In this document: piece after piece, positions 1-9,009 of the stretch | How positions within the stretch are numbered: the first letter of the stretch is position 1 | Layout: each line of letters starts with the position of its first letter | NCBI GenBank assembly: GCA_022824365.1 | Contig: JAJEAA010000013.1 | Coordinates: forward strand, 1-64,000 | Direction: 5' to 3' | Length of the DNA: 64,000 nt | From: Anaerolineae bacterium | GTDB lineage: Bacteria > Chloroflexota > Anaerolineae > Aggregatilineales > Phototrophicaceae | Notes under the pieces: model-generated | The model's input: the letters and a program-made list of their open reading frames with translations, nothing else | What the model was told of the DNA's origin: nothing | Database searches by the model: none | Program-made: the position numbers and the translations under genes

Positions 1-94
1 TCTCGCCACGAAGGATTTCCAGCACAATCCTGACTTTCGTCTCCGGTGTGTACTTGCGATACTTTCCCACGAGCGTCCTTCCTTTGCTGAGCAT
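1..94 (-). CDS. IS3-family transposase OrfA, N-terminal fragment
   Basis: Reading the minus strand from the ATG at 94 gives 31 codons before the window edge. The peptide (MLSKGRTLVGKYRKYTPETK, then VRIVLEILRGE) has the basic KYTPE start followed by the first helix of the Tnp_1 helix-turn-helix typical of IS3 OrfA proteins. The rest of orfA and the DDE-bearing orfB would lie outside the window. The call rests on this N-terminal motif together with the adjoining terminal repeat. Confidence 0.7.
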   Translation of the reverse strand, partial: MLSKGRTLVGKYRKYTPETKVRIVLEILRGE

Positions 95-136
95 CTAGTA
101 TACTCTCTTTACTAGGTGTCCAGTTTTTCAGGACCA
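1..136 (-). mobile_element. Partial IS3-family insertion sequence (left part outside window)
   Basis: The minus strand begins with a terminal-repeat-like sequence at about 136-116 (TGGTCCTGAAAAACTGGACA). It starts with TG, as IS3-family ends do, and is followed about 20 bp later by a transposase start codon. Only one end of the element is in the window, so its length, target duplication and activity cannot be judged. Confidence 0.75.
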
Positions 137-253
137 CTACATATGCGCCCCCCTTCTCCAATGCGTTGGGGAAGGGGCCGGGGGATGGGGTTAGCTGGCG
201 CGAATTTCTCATTACTTTCTTGGATTTACTTCTGTGCCTCTGTGGTGAATAAA
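137..253. repeat. Intergenic CCGGGG-block repeat and ACAGAG-type tail
   Basis: Between the IS end and the CoA-transferase stop lies one copy of the purine-rich block (about 143-196, with GGGGCCGGGGGATGGGG). It is followed by a CTTCTGTGCCTCTGTGGTGAA tail, written here in two parts, CTTCTGTGCC and TCTGTGGTGAA. The same pairing recurs many times in this window. No gene is seen. Confidence 0.55.
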
Positions 254-1402
254 TCAACCCAAAATCCCAAACTCGGACATGATCCGCCCCGTATCCTCCC
301 CGATGCGCGGCGCCCCCTTCCCGCTCTTTAATATCTCCCCGTCAATCCGTATCGGGCAGCGCGTCGTATCCAGCTTGACCTGCTCGTCCCGCGCCACCTC
401 CTGAACCATGTCGATGACCTTGAAACCCTCATGCCGCAGCAAACGCTCCCAGGTCAGCACATCAGCGCACCAAATATCCTGCGGCTCCAGGATGTCCAGC
501 CAGTGCTGCGTCGACTGACGCTTGAGATGATCCACCAAAATCGCCTTGATCTTGTCCCGCTCGCTGAACCAGGTCGCCGAATCAGTATATTCCAGCAACG
601 GCGGACACTCCAGCAACTCGCCCAAAACCGGAATCGACCCCATCGCCAGCGCCAGATAACCATCCGACGTCTGATAAATGCCGTAAGGCGCCGCCAGGTA
701 AGCATGAGCGTTGTTGATACGGCTCCGCTGCGGCAGCTTCCCGCCATCATTGAGATGCGTGGTCAATACCTCAAACTGGAAATCGAGGATGGATTCCAGC
801 AAACTCACCTGCACCAGACCGCCTTCCCCCGTCGCCCCGCGGCGCACCAGACAAGCCAGAATCCCCTGCACCAAATGCGCCCCGGTGAAGAGATCCACCA
901 CCGCCAAACCAAATGGCGTCGGCGGACGATCAGCATCGCCATTCAGCCAGACCAATCCCGAAATCGATTGCAGCAGCAAGTCCTGCCCCGGCTTGTACAC
1001 CCAGGGACCCTCGTTGCCATACCCCGTGATCTCCCCGTAAACGATGCCGGGATTGATCGCCCGCGCCGCCTCATAATCCAATCCCAAACGCGTCATCACC
1101 CCCGGGCGGAAGTTCTGCACGATCACATCCGCTTGCTTGACCAGTTCCTTGGCGCGCTCCAGGTCGATCGGGTCCTTCAGGTTGGCCGCGAAGCTCTCCT
1201 TGTTGCGGTTGATGGAATGAAACAGCGTGCTCTCCCCATCCAACTCCAACTCGGAAATATAAAGCTGCCGGCAAAGATCCCCGCCGTCAGGCCGCTCCAC
1301 CTTGATCACCCGCGCCCCCAAATCAGCCAGGCGCAATGCCGCCGACGGACCTGACAAGAAGATGCTGAAGTCCAGCACCAGTAAACCTTCCAGTGGTTTC
1401 AT
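254..1402 (-). CDS. CaiB/BaiF family class III CoA-transferase
   Basis: This is a 382-residue protein of usual family length. Class III CoA-transferases move CoA between acyl-CoA and a free carboxylate through an aspartyl-CoA intermediate. Visible family features are the N-terminal [20 protein letters not shown] segment (residues 10-29), NFRPG (97-101), and [11 protein letters not shown] with Asp141 as the likely catalytic aspartate. A start at 1402 is supported by AGAAG just upstream. The gene is near a MaoC hydratase, an IclR regulator and a Gfo/Idh dehydrogenase, suggesting catabolism of an organic acid through its CoA ester. The substrate cannot be told from the sequence. Confidence 0.9.
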   Translation of the reverse strand: MKPLEGLLVLDFSIFLSGPSAALRLADLGARVIKVERPDGGDLCRQLYISELELDGESTLFHSINRNKESFAANLKDPIDLERAKELVKQADVIVQNFRPGVMTRLGLDYEAARAINPGIVYGEITGYGNEGPWVYKPGQDLLLQSISGLVWLNGDADRPPTPFGLAVVDLFTGAHLVQGILACLVRRGATGEGGLVQVSLLESILDFQFEVLTTHLNDGGKLPQRSRINNAHAYLAAPYGIYQTSDGYLALAMGSIPVLGELLECPPLLEYTDSATWFSERDKIKAILVDHLKRQSTQHWLDILEPQDIWCADVLTWERLLRHEGFKVIDMVQEVARDEQVKLDTTRCPIRIDGEILKSGKGAPRIGEDTGRIMSEFGILG

Positions 1403-1865
1403 CTCTTCTTTCTAATCCTCCATTTTCCTGGGCATGGCAAATTTCGCCAACTTGCCGACTTCAACGGATATAGAAAATCTCTTTGTTCTCAATAGTTCCA
1501 AGTTAGTCATGCGCAAAACAATCTCGCGAAGAAAACTCCCCCTCGCCCCATGTGGGAGAGGGGGCCGAGGGTGAGGGGTAGATAAGCGACTTTCACAATT
1601 CTCATCATGGTCTTGGAACTACTCCTGCGCTGAATCACCCTGTAATAAAATATCTCTGTGCTCTCTGTGTTCTCTGTGCTTAAATTTCAGTGTATTTTTC
1701 TCGTTCCAGCGAAACTTAATTTTGAAGTGATCGCCACGTCCGCAAACCTGTTTTGCTTGCAAAAACACTTTTTATCCGTAAAATATAGTCAGCGAATGCC
1801 AATCTGTCAAATAACCGCGGCGACGGTGACGACGAGCCGCGCCCTATTCTCTAGCGGAGGCAGCC
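1403..1865. repeat. 463-bp intergenic region of interspersed repeats
   Basis: No gene is seen. The region holds a CCGGGG block (about 1541-1582), an ACAGAG-type tract (about 1655-1683, CTCTGTGCTCTCTGTGTTCT), and one copy of an A/T-rich element at 1751-1789 (TTTTGCTTGC, spacer, AAAATATAGT) that recurs at 6311-6350 and 19593-19632. The promoter of the downstream hydrolase gene must lie here but is not obvious. Confidence 0.5.
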
Positions 1866-2711
1866 ATGCTAACGGTCGATACCCATCAGCATTTTTGGAA
1901 CCTGGACGAAGTCGCCTACTCCTGGCTGATTCCCGACTACGGACCCATCTACCGCGAGTTCGCCCCCGACGAGCTCGAACCCCAATTGGCCGCCGCCGGC
2001 ATAGACAAAACCGTCATCGTGCAATCCGCCAACTCCTACGCCGATACCGACTCCATGCTGGCCATCGCCGAATCTCGCGATTGGGTCGCCGGCGTGGTCG
2101 GCTGGCTGCCCATCCACGACCCGGCCGAAACCGCCAAAAAGCTCGACGAATACGGGGCTAATCCCTACTTCAAAGGCATCCGCCACCTCATCCACGACGA
2201 ACCCAATCCCGACTGGGTCGTCCAGAAGCAAGTCTTCGAAGGCTTGCAACTCCTGGCTGATCAGGACCTCGCCTTCGATGTCGTCGCCGTCTTCCCCAAC
2301 CACCTCAAGCATGTGCCCACATTGGCCGAAAAAGTCCCCACCCTCAAGCTGGTCATCGACCACCTGGCCAAGCCCCCCCTTGACGAGGACGACCGCGCGA
2401 CCTGGCGCGAGCAAATGACCGCCGCCGCCCAAAGCCCGAATGTCTACGCCAAAGTCTCCGGCTTGAATACCGTCACCCCCGACTTCGAAAACTGGACCTG
2501 GGAAGACATCAAGCCCTTGATCGATTTCGCCATCGAAACCTTCGGCCCCGACCGACTGATGTTCGGCAGCGACTGGCCCGTCGCCGTGCTCGCCGGCGAT
2601 TACGCCAAAGTCTGGGCGGAAACCAACAAATGCCTGGCCGATCTGTCAGACAAAGAAAAAGCCGCCATCCTCGGCGGAACCGCCAACGACTTCTACAATC
2701 TTGGCTTGTAG
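1866..2711 (+). CDS. Amidohydrolase-2 / L-fuconolactonase-like metal-dependent hydrolase
   Basis: This is a 281-residue TIM-barrel hydrolase of the COG3618 type (lactonase or decarboxylase-like hydrolases of sugar and aromatic acid breakdown). Seen directly: the N-terminal metal-binding DTHQHFW (residues 5-11), a conserved VIDHLAKP segment mid-protein, and the C-terminal FGSDWPV motif carrying the last metal-ligand aspartate. The ATG is preceded by AGCGGAGG at good spacing. In this neighbourhood (Gfo/Idh dehydrogenase, IclR regulator, SIS isomerase) hydrolysis of a sugar lactone is a reasonable guess, but the family also includes dicarboxylate hydrolases. Confidence 0.88.
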   Translation: MLTVDTHQHFWNLDEVAYSWLIPDYGPIYREFAPDELEPQLAAAGIDKTVIVQSANSYADTDSMLAIAESRDWVAGVVGWLPIHDPAETAKKLDEYGANPYFKGIRHLIHDEPNPDWVVQKQVFEGLQLLADQDLAFDVVAVFPNHLKHVPTLAEKVPTLKLVIDHLAKPPLDEDDRATWREQMTAAAQSPNVYAKVSGLNTVTPDFENWTWEDIKPLIDFAIETFGPDRLMFGSDWPVAVLAGDYAKVWAETNKCLADLSDKEKAAILGGTANDFYNLGL

Positions 2712-2735
2712 ACTCGCCAACTTCTTGCTGCCCAG

Positions 2736-2957
2736 TTAGTTGATGCGCCGCTCGACGCTCGCGAGTTCTCCCTGTAGCCGCGTCACCTTATATTGCAACT
2801 CGCGGTTTTCGGATCTGAGTTGAGCGATTTCTTGTCGATGATCCGCGCGCAATTCCTGAATAGCGTCCCTCAGTTTGCTTTCCGCTTGCCAGACTGCGAA
2901 GAATACAAATGAGATGAACACGATAAACACGGTGGTCCAGGATATCGTAACGACCAT
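2736..2957 (-). CDS. Small membrane-anchored coiled-coil protein
   Basis: This 73-residue protein has an N-terminal hydrophobic helix (about residues 4-23, ISWTTVFIVFISFVFFAVW) followed by a charged heptad-rich region (about 28-72) with leucines at heptad spacing, so it is probably a single-pass membrane protein with a cytoplasmic coiled coil. AGGGA lies 5 bases before the ATG. It is convergent with the hydrolase gene, 24 bp from its stop. It resembles the other short coiled-coil/membrane proteins in this window in plan, but the order of elements is reversed (membrane helix first). Function unknown. Confidence 0.6.
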   Translation of the reverse strand: MVVTISWTTVFIVFISFVFFAVWQAESKLRDAIQELRADHRQEIAQLRSENRELQYKVTRLQGELASVERRIN

Positions 2958-3259
2958 TATCTTCCCTCATTTCTCTCGCTGACCCTGAAAGAAAAAAACT
3001 TCGTGCCTTCCTGCCTTTGTGCTAATTCTTCTCGTAGGGGCGACCCCTGGGTCGCCCGTTGCCGACCCCGCGAAAACAATTGAAAAATCTCTGTACCTCA
3101 GTAAACGCAAGTAAGTCGTGCAAAAAACATCCTCGCTATTGGCGCTCCCCCTCCCTCTTTATGGGGGAGGGGGTCGGGGGGTGGGGGCTTAGAAAAGCAG
3201 AATCTCCATATTTTCAATTACTAACTTGCACTTACTTCTGCGCCTCTGTGGTGAAAATA
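2958..3259. repeat. 302-bp intergenic region with palindrome and composite repeat
   Basis: A palindromic unit GTAGGGGCGACCCCTGGGTC-GCCC lies at 3034-3057. It is followed by a composite block (about 3085-3255) containing AGTAAACGCAAGTAAGT, CTCGCTATTGGCGCTCCCC, a GGGGGTCGGGGGGTGGGG tract and a TCTGTGGTGAA end. The same order of modules recurs at 6113-6245. No gene is seen. Confidence 0.55.
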
Positions 3260-4342
3260 TCACACCCCCGGCAAAGGCCTCCCCCCAGCCGCGCTGGATT
3301 CATACGCCGCCTCCACCGTCGCCATCGTCTCTATCGCATCCTCCACCGAAGTCGGCAATGCCTCCGTCTCGCCCCCGGCATAACGCATCAAGCTCGCCAT
3401 GGTGCCGATGAAAGCCTCCGGGAACCAAGACCCCGCGATCTCAAGCGACCGCCACTGCCCGCTCCCCCCGTCATCCAACAGGATATACTCGAAGCGGTCC
3501 GGCACGCCCTCCGGATAATTCATGTTCAAACCGGCGCGGATTCGGATCGCCCCCTTGCTCCCCTCGAACTTGACATAAGACTGCTGCTTCTCCGCCCCAT
3601 ACGCGTGGCTGTGGTTGGTCATCACATTGACGCGCGGATTCTCCCCATAATCCATGATGATCATCGAGCGGCTGCCCCCGCGCAACTCCGGCGCCGTCGG
3701 GTGGCTCATCGTCTTGGCGTACACCCCTTTCGGACTGCCGCAGAACGAGCGGATCAGGTCGACATAATGAATGCTGTGATAAAGAATCTCCACCCGCGGC
3801 AACGGAAACAGGAAGCTCCACAAATGCCAGGGCGTATTGCACTGCACGCGGAACTCCACATCGTACAACTCGCCGATCAAGCCCTGCTCGATCATATCCC
3901 GCGCCGCGATGATGAAGGGCGCGTAACGCAACTGAAAATTGATCGCCGCGACCAAATTGCGGTCCCGACAAATGCTCAGGATCTGACGCGCCTCCGCCAG
4001 GTCCTCCCCCATCGGCTTCTGGATGAGCGCCGCCCGCCCCGCCGGTATCTCCCGCAGAATATCCGCGATGGCGCTCCCCGGCACAGCGATATCAAAGACA
4101 GCCTCCTCCGGCGCCTCCTCAATCGCTTCCGCCAGCGACCCATACAGCCGCGGAATGCCGAACTTCTCCTGCATCATCGCCGCCCGCTCAGCATCAATAT
4201 CGTAACCGCCGACCACATCGAAACCGGCGATTCTATACGCCGGATAATGAGCGTCATGCACGATCCCGCCCAAGCCAATGCTGACGATCGGCGGCGGTTC
4301 AGCCGGCAAAACCGCGCTTTGACGAACCTGGAACTCCCTCAT
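3260..4342 (-). CDS. Gfo/Idh/MocA family NAD(P)-dependent oxidoreductase
   Basis: This 360-residue protein is a probable sugar, inositol or sugar-acid dehydrogenase. The N-terminal Rossmann region has IGLGGIVHDAHYPAY (residues 22-36, a GxGxxxxxH variant). The QKPMGED motif with Lys109 matches the EKP lysine of the family, which contacts cofactor and substrate. The C-terminal two-thirds is the dimerising alpha/beta domain. An in-frame TTG lies 3 bases upstream, but AGGAGGAG at 9-bp spacing favours the ATG at 4342. It sits between the hydrolase and the IclR regulator and is likely part of the same sugar-derived acid pathway. Confidence 0.88.
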   Translation of the reverse strand: MREFQVRQSAVLPAEPPPIVSIGLGGIVHDAHYPAYRIAGFDVVGGYDIDAERAAMMQEKFGIPRLYGSLAEAIEEAPEEAVFDIAVPGSAIADILREIPAGRAALIQKPMGEDLAEARQILSICRDRNLVAAINFQLRYAPFIIAARDMIEQGLIGELYDVEFRVQCNTPWHLWSFLFPLPRVEILYHSIHYVDLIRSFCGSPKGVYAKTMSHPTAPELRGGSRSMIIMDYGENPRVNVMTNHSHAYGAEKQQSYVKFEGSKGAIRIRAGLNMNYPEGVPDRFEYILLDDGGSGQWRSLEIAGSWFPEAFIGTMASLMRYAGGETEALPTSVEDAIETMATVEAAYESSAAGGRPLPGV

Positions 4343-4520
4343 CAAACACTCTCCTCCTGTGATTGGCAGGCTGTGAATATTACGAAGTGCTCAGAAAAAC
4401 TCTGTGTACTCAAATTTACTCGGTGTACTCGGTGGCAAAAAAATTTGAAACAATTGCTTTGATAAAAAATCTTGGTGGCTTCCTGTCTTTGCCCTGATTT
4501 TCCACTCCCCGCTTACCCGC

Positions 4521-5324
4521 CTAATACGCCGCGATCGGCTGCCCGGCATAATCCGTCAAACCAGCCCGCTCGTTGATCTGCTGCGCGCAGCGCAGCAAAG
4601 CCTCAATCACCTGCTGCCTCTCCTCGCTCTTGCGGCTCGCCGTCAACTGCGTGATCGCGATCGCCGCCGTCACCCCCACCGCCGGATTGCCAACCAGCAC
4701 AGCGCTGTCCTGCAAACCAATGAAAGACTCATCGACCGCGGTCGATAAACCCGTCCGGCGGATCTCCTCCACCCGCGCCCAGAAAACCTCCCGCTCGCCC
4801 CCGGACATCCTCTGGTAATCGCCGTCTTCATCCAGGATGGCGTTCAAACTGTCATCGTCCAGCGCCGCCAGCAAAAGCCGCCCCGAGACCGTCGACACCA
4901 GCGGGAAAGACGCCCCCACCGATACGTTGATCTGCACCTTCTCCGGGCTTTCCGCCTGACCCGCCACCAGCAACTGCCGGTGCTGAATGATGCTGATATG
5001 ACAAGATTCCCGTATATTCCAGGCCAGCTCCTGCATCGGCAAATGCGCCACCCGCAAGAGATGCTTCAGCGGCGAATGACGGTTCGCCAACTCGAAGAGC
5101 TTCAGCGTCAGAACATACTTGCCCGACGATTCGTCCTTGATGACATAACCGCCTTCCACCAGGCAATTCATCGTGCGGAAAAGCTGGCTGGCGCTGTTCG
5201 CCGTCAACTCCGACACCTCCGATAAAGACAGCGGCTCAGACGCCTGCGCCAGCAACTCCAGCACCGCCAAGCCCTTCTCCAAAGCCGGCACGCTGTAATT
5301 CGGCCCCGCCTTCATCTCCGCCAT
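4521..5324 (-). CDS. IclR family transcriptional regulator
   Basis: This 267-residue regulator of typical IclR length has an N-terminal winged helix-turn-helix (about residues 6-70, SVPALEKGLAVLELLA then LSLSEVSELT) and a C-terminal IclR effector domain. Two in-frame ATGs precede MAEMKAGPN; the one at 5324 has GAGGA at the right spacing and is chosen over 5336. IclR proteins usually control neighbouring catabolic genes in response to a small organic effector. The nearby CoA-transferase, MaoC, dehydrogenase and isomerase genes are the obvious candidate targets. No operator palindrome could be assigned. Confidence 0.9.
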   Translation of the reverse strand: MAEMKAGPNYSVPALEKGLAVLELLAQASEPLSLSEVSELTANSASQLFRTMNCLVEGGYVIKDESSGKYVLTLKLFELANRHSPLKHLLRVAHLPMQELAWNIRESCHISIIQHRQLLVAGQAESPEKVQINVSVGASFPLVSTVSGRLLLAALDDDSLNAILDEDGDYQRMSGGEREVFWARVEEIRRTGLSTAVDESFIGLQDSAVLVGNPAVGVTAAIAITQLTASRKSEERQQVIEALLRCAQQINERAGLTDYAGQPIAAY

Positions 5325-5573
5325 GCCTGTCCTCATTCAGCCGAAACCAACCGCCGTAGGGGCGAGCCATCGGGTCGCCCGCAAATCCCCGCCCGCCAAA
5401 ACCAACCGCCGTAGGGGCGATCCTTGGATCGCCCGTTACATCCCCATTTTGCATTTGGGCGACTCAAGACTCGCCCCTACACTATCCTTCCGATTGTTGC
5501 CTCTGTGGTGAATTATCCTGGGTCGAACTCGCCACAAAAATCACTTTGCGACCTTGCTGCTAAAACGCGCGCG
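5325..5573. repeat. Three palindromic CGCCCCTAC-type repeats
   Basis: Three copies of the short palindromic element lie at 5356-5380, 5411-5434 and 5457-5480. The middle copy is a near-perfect hairpin (GGGCGATCC / GGATCGCCC on the relevant strand). Two copies face one way and one faces the other. They separate the convergently read tail of the MaoC gene from the IclR promoter and could fold as terminators, although no U-tract follows. Confidence 0.6.
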
Positions 5574-6026
5574 CTAATCCGCCAAAGCCTTCCGCTGCAC
5601 CAAATATAGATGCTGGCAAGCCAACACGATCTTCCCATGCTGATTGAATATCTCCACCTGCTCAATCACATAACCATGATCGGGCCGCTTGGCGTAATCC
5701 CGCTTCTCGCTAATCGTCGCCTTCACCGTGATCGTATCCCCGATGTACACCGGACGGATGAATCGCACCCGGTCATAACCATACGAGAAAGCGACCGGAT
5801 TGATCTCGTTCGCCGTCATGCCGATGCCCACGCAAAGGATCAACGTGCCATGCGCGATCCGCTCCTTGAATTCCTGCGTCTTCACCCACTCGGCATCCAT
5901 GTGATGCGGGAAAAAATCCCCCGTCTGCCCCGCGTGCAAAACAATATCCGCTTCCGTGATCGTCCGCCCAAATGTCTCCCGGCTGAACCCGATCTCGTAC
6001 TCTTCAAAATACGTCGTCTTGATCAT
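5574..6026 (-). CDS. MaoC-like hot-dog-fold (R)-enoyl-CoA hydratase/dehydratase
   Basis: This 150-residue single hot-dog-domain protein is of standard MaoC length. [14 protein letters not shown] (residues 31-44) contains the Asp37/His42 pair matching the hydratase catalytic Asp-x4-His, and RIAHGTL (56-62) is the conserved second strand region. It would hydrate or dehydrate an enoyl-CoA thioester. AAGGGAAG precedes the ATG. With the CoA-transferase at 254-1402 it suggests acid activation to CoA followed by hydration. A mesaconyl/methylmalyl-type substrate is conceivable but unsupported by the sequence alone. Confidence 0.85.
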   Translation of the reverse strand: MIKTTYFEEYEIGFSRETFGRTITEADIVLHAGQTGDFFPHHMDAEWVKTQEFKERIAHGTLILCVGIGMTANEINPVAFSYGYDRVRFIRPVYIGDTITVKATISEKRDYAKRPDHGYVIEQVEIFNQHGKIVLACQHLYLVQRKALAD

Positions 6027-6485
6027 CGCTTCTTCCCTTGCCTAATCCCCCGCCTGTGCCGCTTGACGGGATTGCTAACTTCACCAACTTGTCAACGTCG
6101 CTTGACATAGAAAAAATCTCTGTGCCTCAGTAAAACTAAGTAAGTAATGCGAAAAACAATCTCGCTATTAGCGCTCCCCTTCCCTGATGCTTCGGGATGC
6201 TCGCCATAGAGATGGCGAGAGGGGCCGGGGGATGGGGTAGAAATAGCCCCAGTACCGGACAAGCCTTGTAGGGGACAACCCGCCAGGCCACCCGCAAAAC
6301 CATCGTCCTCACTATATTTTGCAGATAAAATTGTATTTTGCAAGCAAAACGATTGTAGGGGCGAGCCAACAGGCCGCCCGCCAAAGCACAAATATCCTCT
6401 GCGTTCTCTGTGTCTCTGTGGTGAATTGAAGGCTTTTCTCTGTGCCCTCTGTGTCCTCTGTGGTTAGTTTTGTCTTTCCCGCATT
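6027..6485. repeat. 459-bp intergenic repeat mosaic
   Basis: No gene is seen. In order: the AGTAAAACTAAGTAAGTAAT module (about 6125-6150), CTCGCTATTAGCGCTCCCC, a CCGGGG block with an internal CTCGCCATAGAGATGGCGAG hairpin (about 6170-6240), the A/T-rich 40-mer at 6311-6350 (inverted relative to the one at 1751), a palindromic unit at 6355-6379, and ACAGAG-type tracts (about 6392-6470). At least four repeat families are concatenated here. Confidence 0.55.
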
Positions 6486-7649
6486 CTATCGCCGCAATTC
6501 CGTGATCATCCGGCTCTCGTAAATCGCGCTGGCGCCATCCGCCCAATCCACCCGCCGGCCCCCCTCGAAGTTGCAGAAATAAGCCGACCCGATGGACTGA
6601 GCGCGAGCCGCCGCCAACAACTCGCCCGGGATGCTGTAGACGATGCTGGCGTAACGCTCCGGCACCTGCCGCGGGATGGGCAGCAGCGTATCGACATACT
6701 GCCGGATCTCCGCCGCGTCTTCGGTCGACGCCAGCGCCAGCGGCCTGCCAATGCTCCGGGCCGCCCGCGCCACCTCAGCCATGCGGTCAGCATCGAAGTC
6801 GTTCGCCGAGAGCAGCACCGCCGGGATCCTGTTGTCGGCGATAAAGTATTGCAGGTGCGACCATTCTTCGGTCTCCTGCGCCAAAGCCGGATCGCCGCTG
6901 GCTTCCAGCACCTTGGCCGCGCTGAACATCGCCGCGCCGTAAAGCGGACCGGCGCCGACAAACTCGAACATGCTCGCCTCTCGCCAGCGCTCCGCCAACG
7001 CATCCGCCACCGGCTCGCAAACCTGAATCGTCTCCTCGACGATATCCGCCAGTTCCGCCAGTTGGGCGCGTTCGGCATCAGCCGCCGGCGTCGTCAAAGC
7101 CCCCCGCACTTCGGCGATGCGCAGCGCCGCCAGCAATAGCGCGATCTGCGACGCCAGGTAAGAGCGGATGCCGGGCACGGTCATGCCCGCCAACTCATCG
7201 GGCAAGGGCGGCACCGCCGTCTCGAAAACCATTTCGGCGGTCTGGCCGAAAGGTCCGCTCGGATTGCCGGTCAAAGCCACAGTCGCAGCGCCCGCCTGCT
7301 TCGCCATCGCCAGCGCTTCAATCGTGCGGCTGACCTTGCCCGAGACCGATACGCCGATGACCAGGTTGGTCTTCGGACCGGTGGCGGGCAGGTAGCCGGC
7401 GCTGTAACGGCTGAAAAGCAGCGAGCTTTGCGCCAGCGTCGGCACGCCGGTCAACTGATTGAAGGCCAACTCAGCCCCGACCGGGGCGTGGTGGCTGTCG
7501 CCGCAGCCCACCAGGGTGATGCGCTTGACAGCCGTGCAGGTCTCGAAGTCAAAAGCGTGGCGCGCGGCCGCGTCAAACGGCGCGACAATGTCGCGAATCA
7601 AGGCGGGCAAAGTGTCGATCTGCTGGTGCATGGGACTGCGCTCGGGCAT
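6486..7649 (-). CDS. SIS-domain sugar-phosphate isomerase/deglycase (GlmS C-terminal-like)
   Basis: This 387-residue protein has two sugar-isomerase (SIS) modules. The first begins at VTLVGCGDSHHAPVGAE-like sequence (written VGCGDSHHAPVG) and includes VIGVSVSGKVSRTIEAL, the SIS phosphosugar loop; the second follows after about residue 220. This is the layout of the isomerase half of GlmS, AgaS and fructosamine-6-phosphate deglycases, without the glutaminase domain. A longer reading frame starts at 7679, but AAGGAAAG 7 bases upstream supports the ATG at 7649. It is probably an amino- or keto-sugar phosphate isomerase or deaminase in a catabolic pathway. Confidence 0.82.
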   Translation of the reverse strand: MPERSPMHQQIDTLPALIRDIVAPFDAAARHAFDFETCTAVKRITLVGCGDSHHAPVGAELAFNQLTGVPTLAQSSLLFSRYSAGYLPATGPKTNLVIGVSVSGKVSRTIEALAMAKQAGAATVALTGNPSGPFGQTAEMVFETAVPPLPDELAGMTVPGIRSYLASQIALLLAALRIAEVRGALTTPAADAERAQLAELADIVEETIQVCEPVADALAERWREASMFEFVGAGPLYGAAMFSAAKVLEASGDPALAQETEEWSHLQYFIADNRIPAVLLSANDFDADRMAEVARAARSIGRPLALASTEDAAEIRQYVDTLLPIPRQVPERYASIVYSIPGELLAAARAQSIGSAYFCNFEGGRRVDWADGASAIYESRMITELRR

Positions 7650-8310
7650 GGGACTTTCCTTCCATAATCCTCTGAACAATAGGCATGTAGGGGCGACCCT
7701 TGAGTCACCCGAAATTATACGCCTTGCTGTCGCCGGATGATATGATACATCGCCCCTGCCTGCCTACGCCAATCACATCAAAACCCGTAGGAGCGAGCCA
7801 TTGGGTCGCCCACTGCGCCAATCACATCGAAATCCGTAAGGGCGAGCCACCGGGTCGCCCGCTGCGCCTGCGCCCCCCTGCGCGATCCTGCCAAATTTAG
7901 CTCCCCCTCCCTCCCTGTGGGGGAGGGGGCCGGGGGTGGGGGCACAACCCCGCGTCCTGCTTTCTCTGTGCCCTCTTAAAAACTCGGTGTACTCGGTGGC
8001 AAAAAATCTTTTCGTCCCTCGTATCTCTGCGGTAATAAACCCGTTAGAACTTTCCAATGCGCGAACACTTAGTCGCGTATAGACAGAACATTTGTACTAA
8101 GCTGAAACCGGATCGATGGAGATGCCCATGCGCGGACGGGCAGCGCAGCCGGAACCGCCAGCAGCCGGACGGCGAGTGATGAGCGTCTCCAGTCGTCCAA
8201 CCGGGCGCGCCCCCGCTTCCGCCGTCCCGCTCAACCCGACCCGGACGCAAGCAACCCGGCGCGCCCATTTTCGACGACCGGTCCCGGCGCCAAATTCGAC
8301 CGCGAGGAGC
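7650..8310. repeat. 661-bp intergenic region with multiple repeats
   Basis: Palindromic units lie at 7687-7710, 7737-7758 (GATATGATACATCGCCCCT form), 7787-7811 and 7836-7860. A CCGGGG block follows (7900-7945), then an ACAGAG-type remnant (about 7968-8005). From 8099 to 8310 the sequence is GC-rich and can be read open into the terminase small-subunit frame (from 8116), but this stretch has no recognisable protein features and is treated as non-coding upstream DNA. Confidence 0.5.
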
Positions 8311-9009
8311 ATGGAAGCAAAGGATACAAAAAGGATGCCAAAAGATACAAAAAGGACCGCAAAGGGCTATCCACTCGACACAAAAATTGAAGCGCTCAAC
8401 GAGATCGACTGTCAAGATGGCAATTTCGCCGGAGTCAGCAAGAAGTTTAAGATCGCTTTAACGACGTTGAAGAAATGGCGCGCTCAAGAAGCGGAACTCC
8501 GCCAGCAATACAAGCAGCGCAGAGCTCGCGAACGCGACCGCCTCTTGGTCGACATGCAAATGAAAATGCTCAAGCGCGGCCAGAAAGCCCTCGAACAGAT
8601 CGATGAAAAGATGCTGGAGAGCGCGCCCCTGAACCAACTGGCCTCCGCCATCAGCAGCCTGATTAGCCACGCCCTGAAATTGTCAGATGTAATTGAGGAG
8701 ATCCATGACGAAAAAGAACTTGTCATCCGACACGAATACTTCACCGACGGCGAGCTACGGGACGCTCCACCCTGGGCTGCTAGCCGTGAGGAGTTTCTCG
8801 AAAAGATTCACGGTAGTGGCTTGCGGGAGGCGCTGGGGCAAGACGACCCTGGGCAAAACGGTCATTCTGGAACACGCGCTGGAGGGGAATCAGCGCGCCT
8901 GGTGGCTGGCGCCGACCTTCATAATGATGGGACAGGTCTGGCGGGACTTGAAAGCGGCGACGCGCACGATAGACGGGACGAAGATCAGCGAGAGCGAGCA
9001 TCGCATTGA
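8311..9009 (+). CDS. Putative phage terminase small subunit-like DNA-binding protein
   Basis: The frame is open from 8116. Protein-like character starts at MEAKDTKRMPKDTKR (8311) or the internal ATG at 8335. The next segment (about residues 20-55) reads as a helix-turn-helix (GYPLDTKIEALNEIDCQD, VSKKFKIALTTLKKW), followed by a long charged helical stretch. Its position directly ahead of a terminase large subunit suggests the small subunit that recognises DNA. The last roughly 100 codons (8693-9009) overlap the terL frame and the end beyond about 8770 looks like antiframe sequence, so the true C-terminus is uncertain. A lost stop codon or frameshift is possible. Confidence 0.6.
   Translation: MEAKDTKRMPKDTKRTAKGYPLDTKIEALNEIDCQDGNFAGVSKKFKIALTTLKKWRAQEAELRQQYKQRRARERDRLLVDMQMKMLKRGQKALEQIDEKMLESAPLNQLASAISSLISHALKLSDVIEEIHDEKELVIRHEYFTDGELRDAPPWAASREEFLEKIHGSGLREALGQDDPGQNGHSGTRAGGESARLVAGADLHNDGTGLAGLESGDAHDRRDEDQRERASH

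Noticed and set aside
431..1354. Long plus-strand frame across the first CoA-transferase
   Set aside because: It is antisense to a gene with clear family motifs, is Arg/Gln-rich in the way of antisense high-GC frames, and has no recognisable domain.
1658..2161. Plus-strand 167-codon frame ahead of the hydrolase
   Set aside because: It begins in ACAGAG repeat and ends in another frame of the hydrolase gene.
254..6026. A 3-hydroxypropionate-cycle mesaconyl-CoA module (CoA-transferase plus MaoC)
   Set aside because: The two genes are 4 kb apart with unrelated genes between, and neither has substrate-specific features visible in sequence.
8116..8310. N-terminal extension of the terminase small subunit
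   Set aside because: The 65 codons are Arg/Pro/Ala-rich, lack protein-like patterning, and read like translated GC-rich intergenic DNA.
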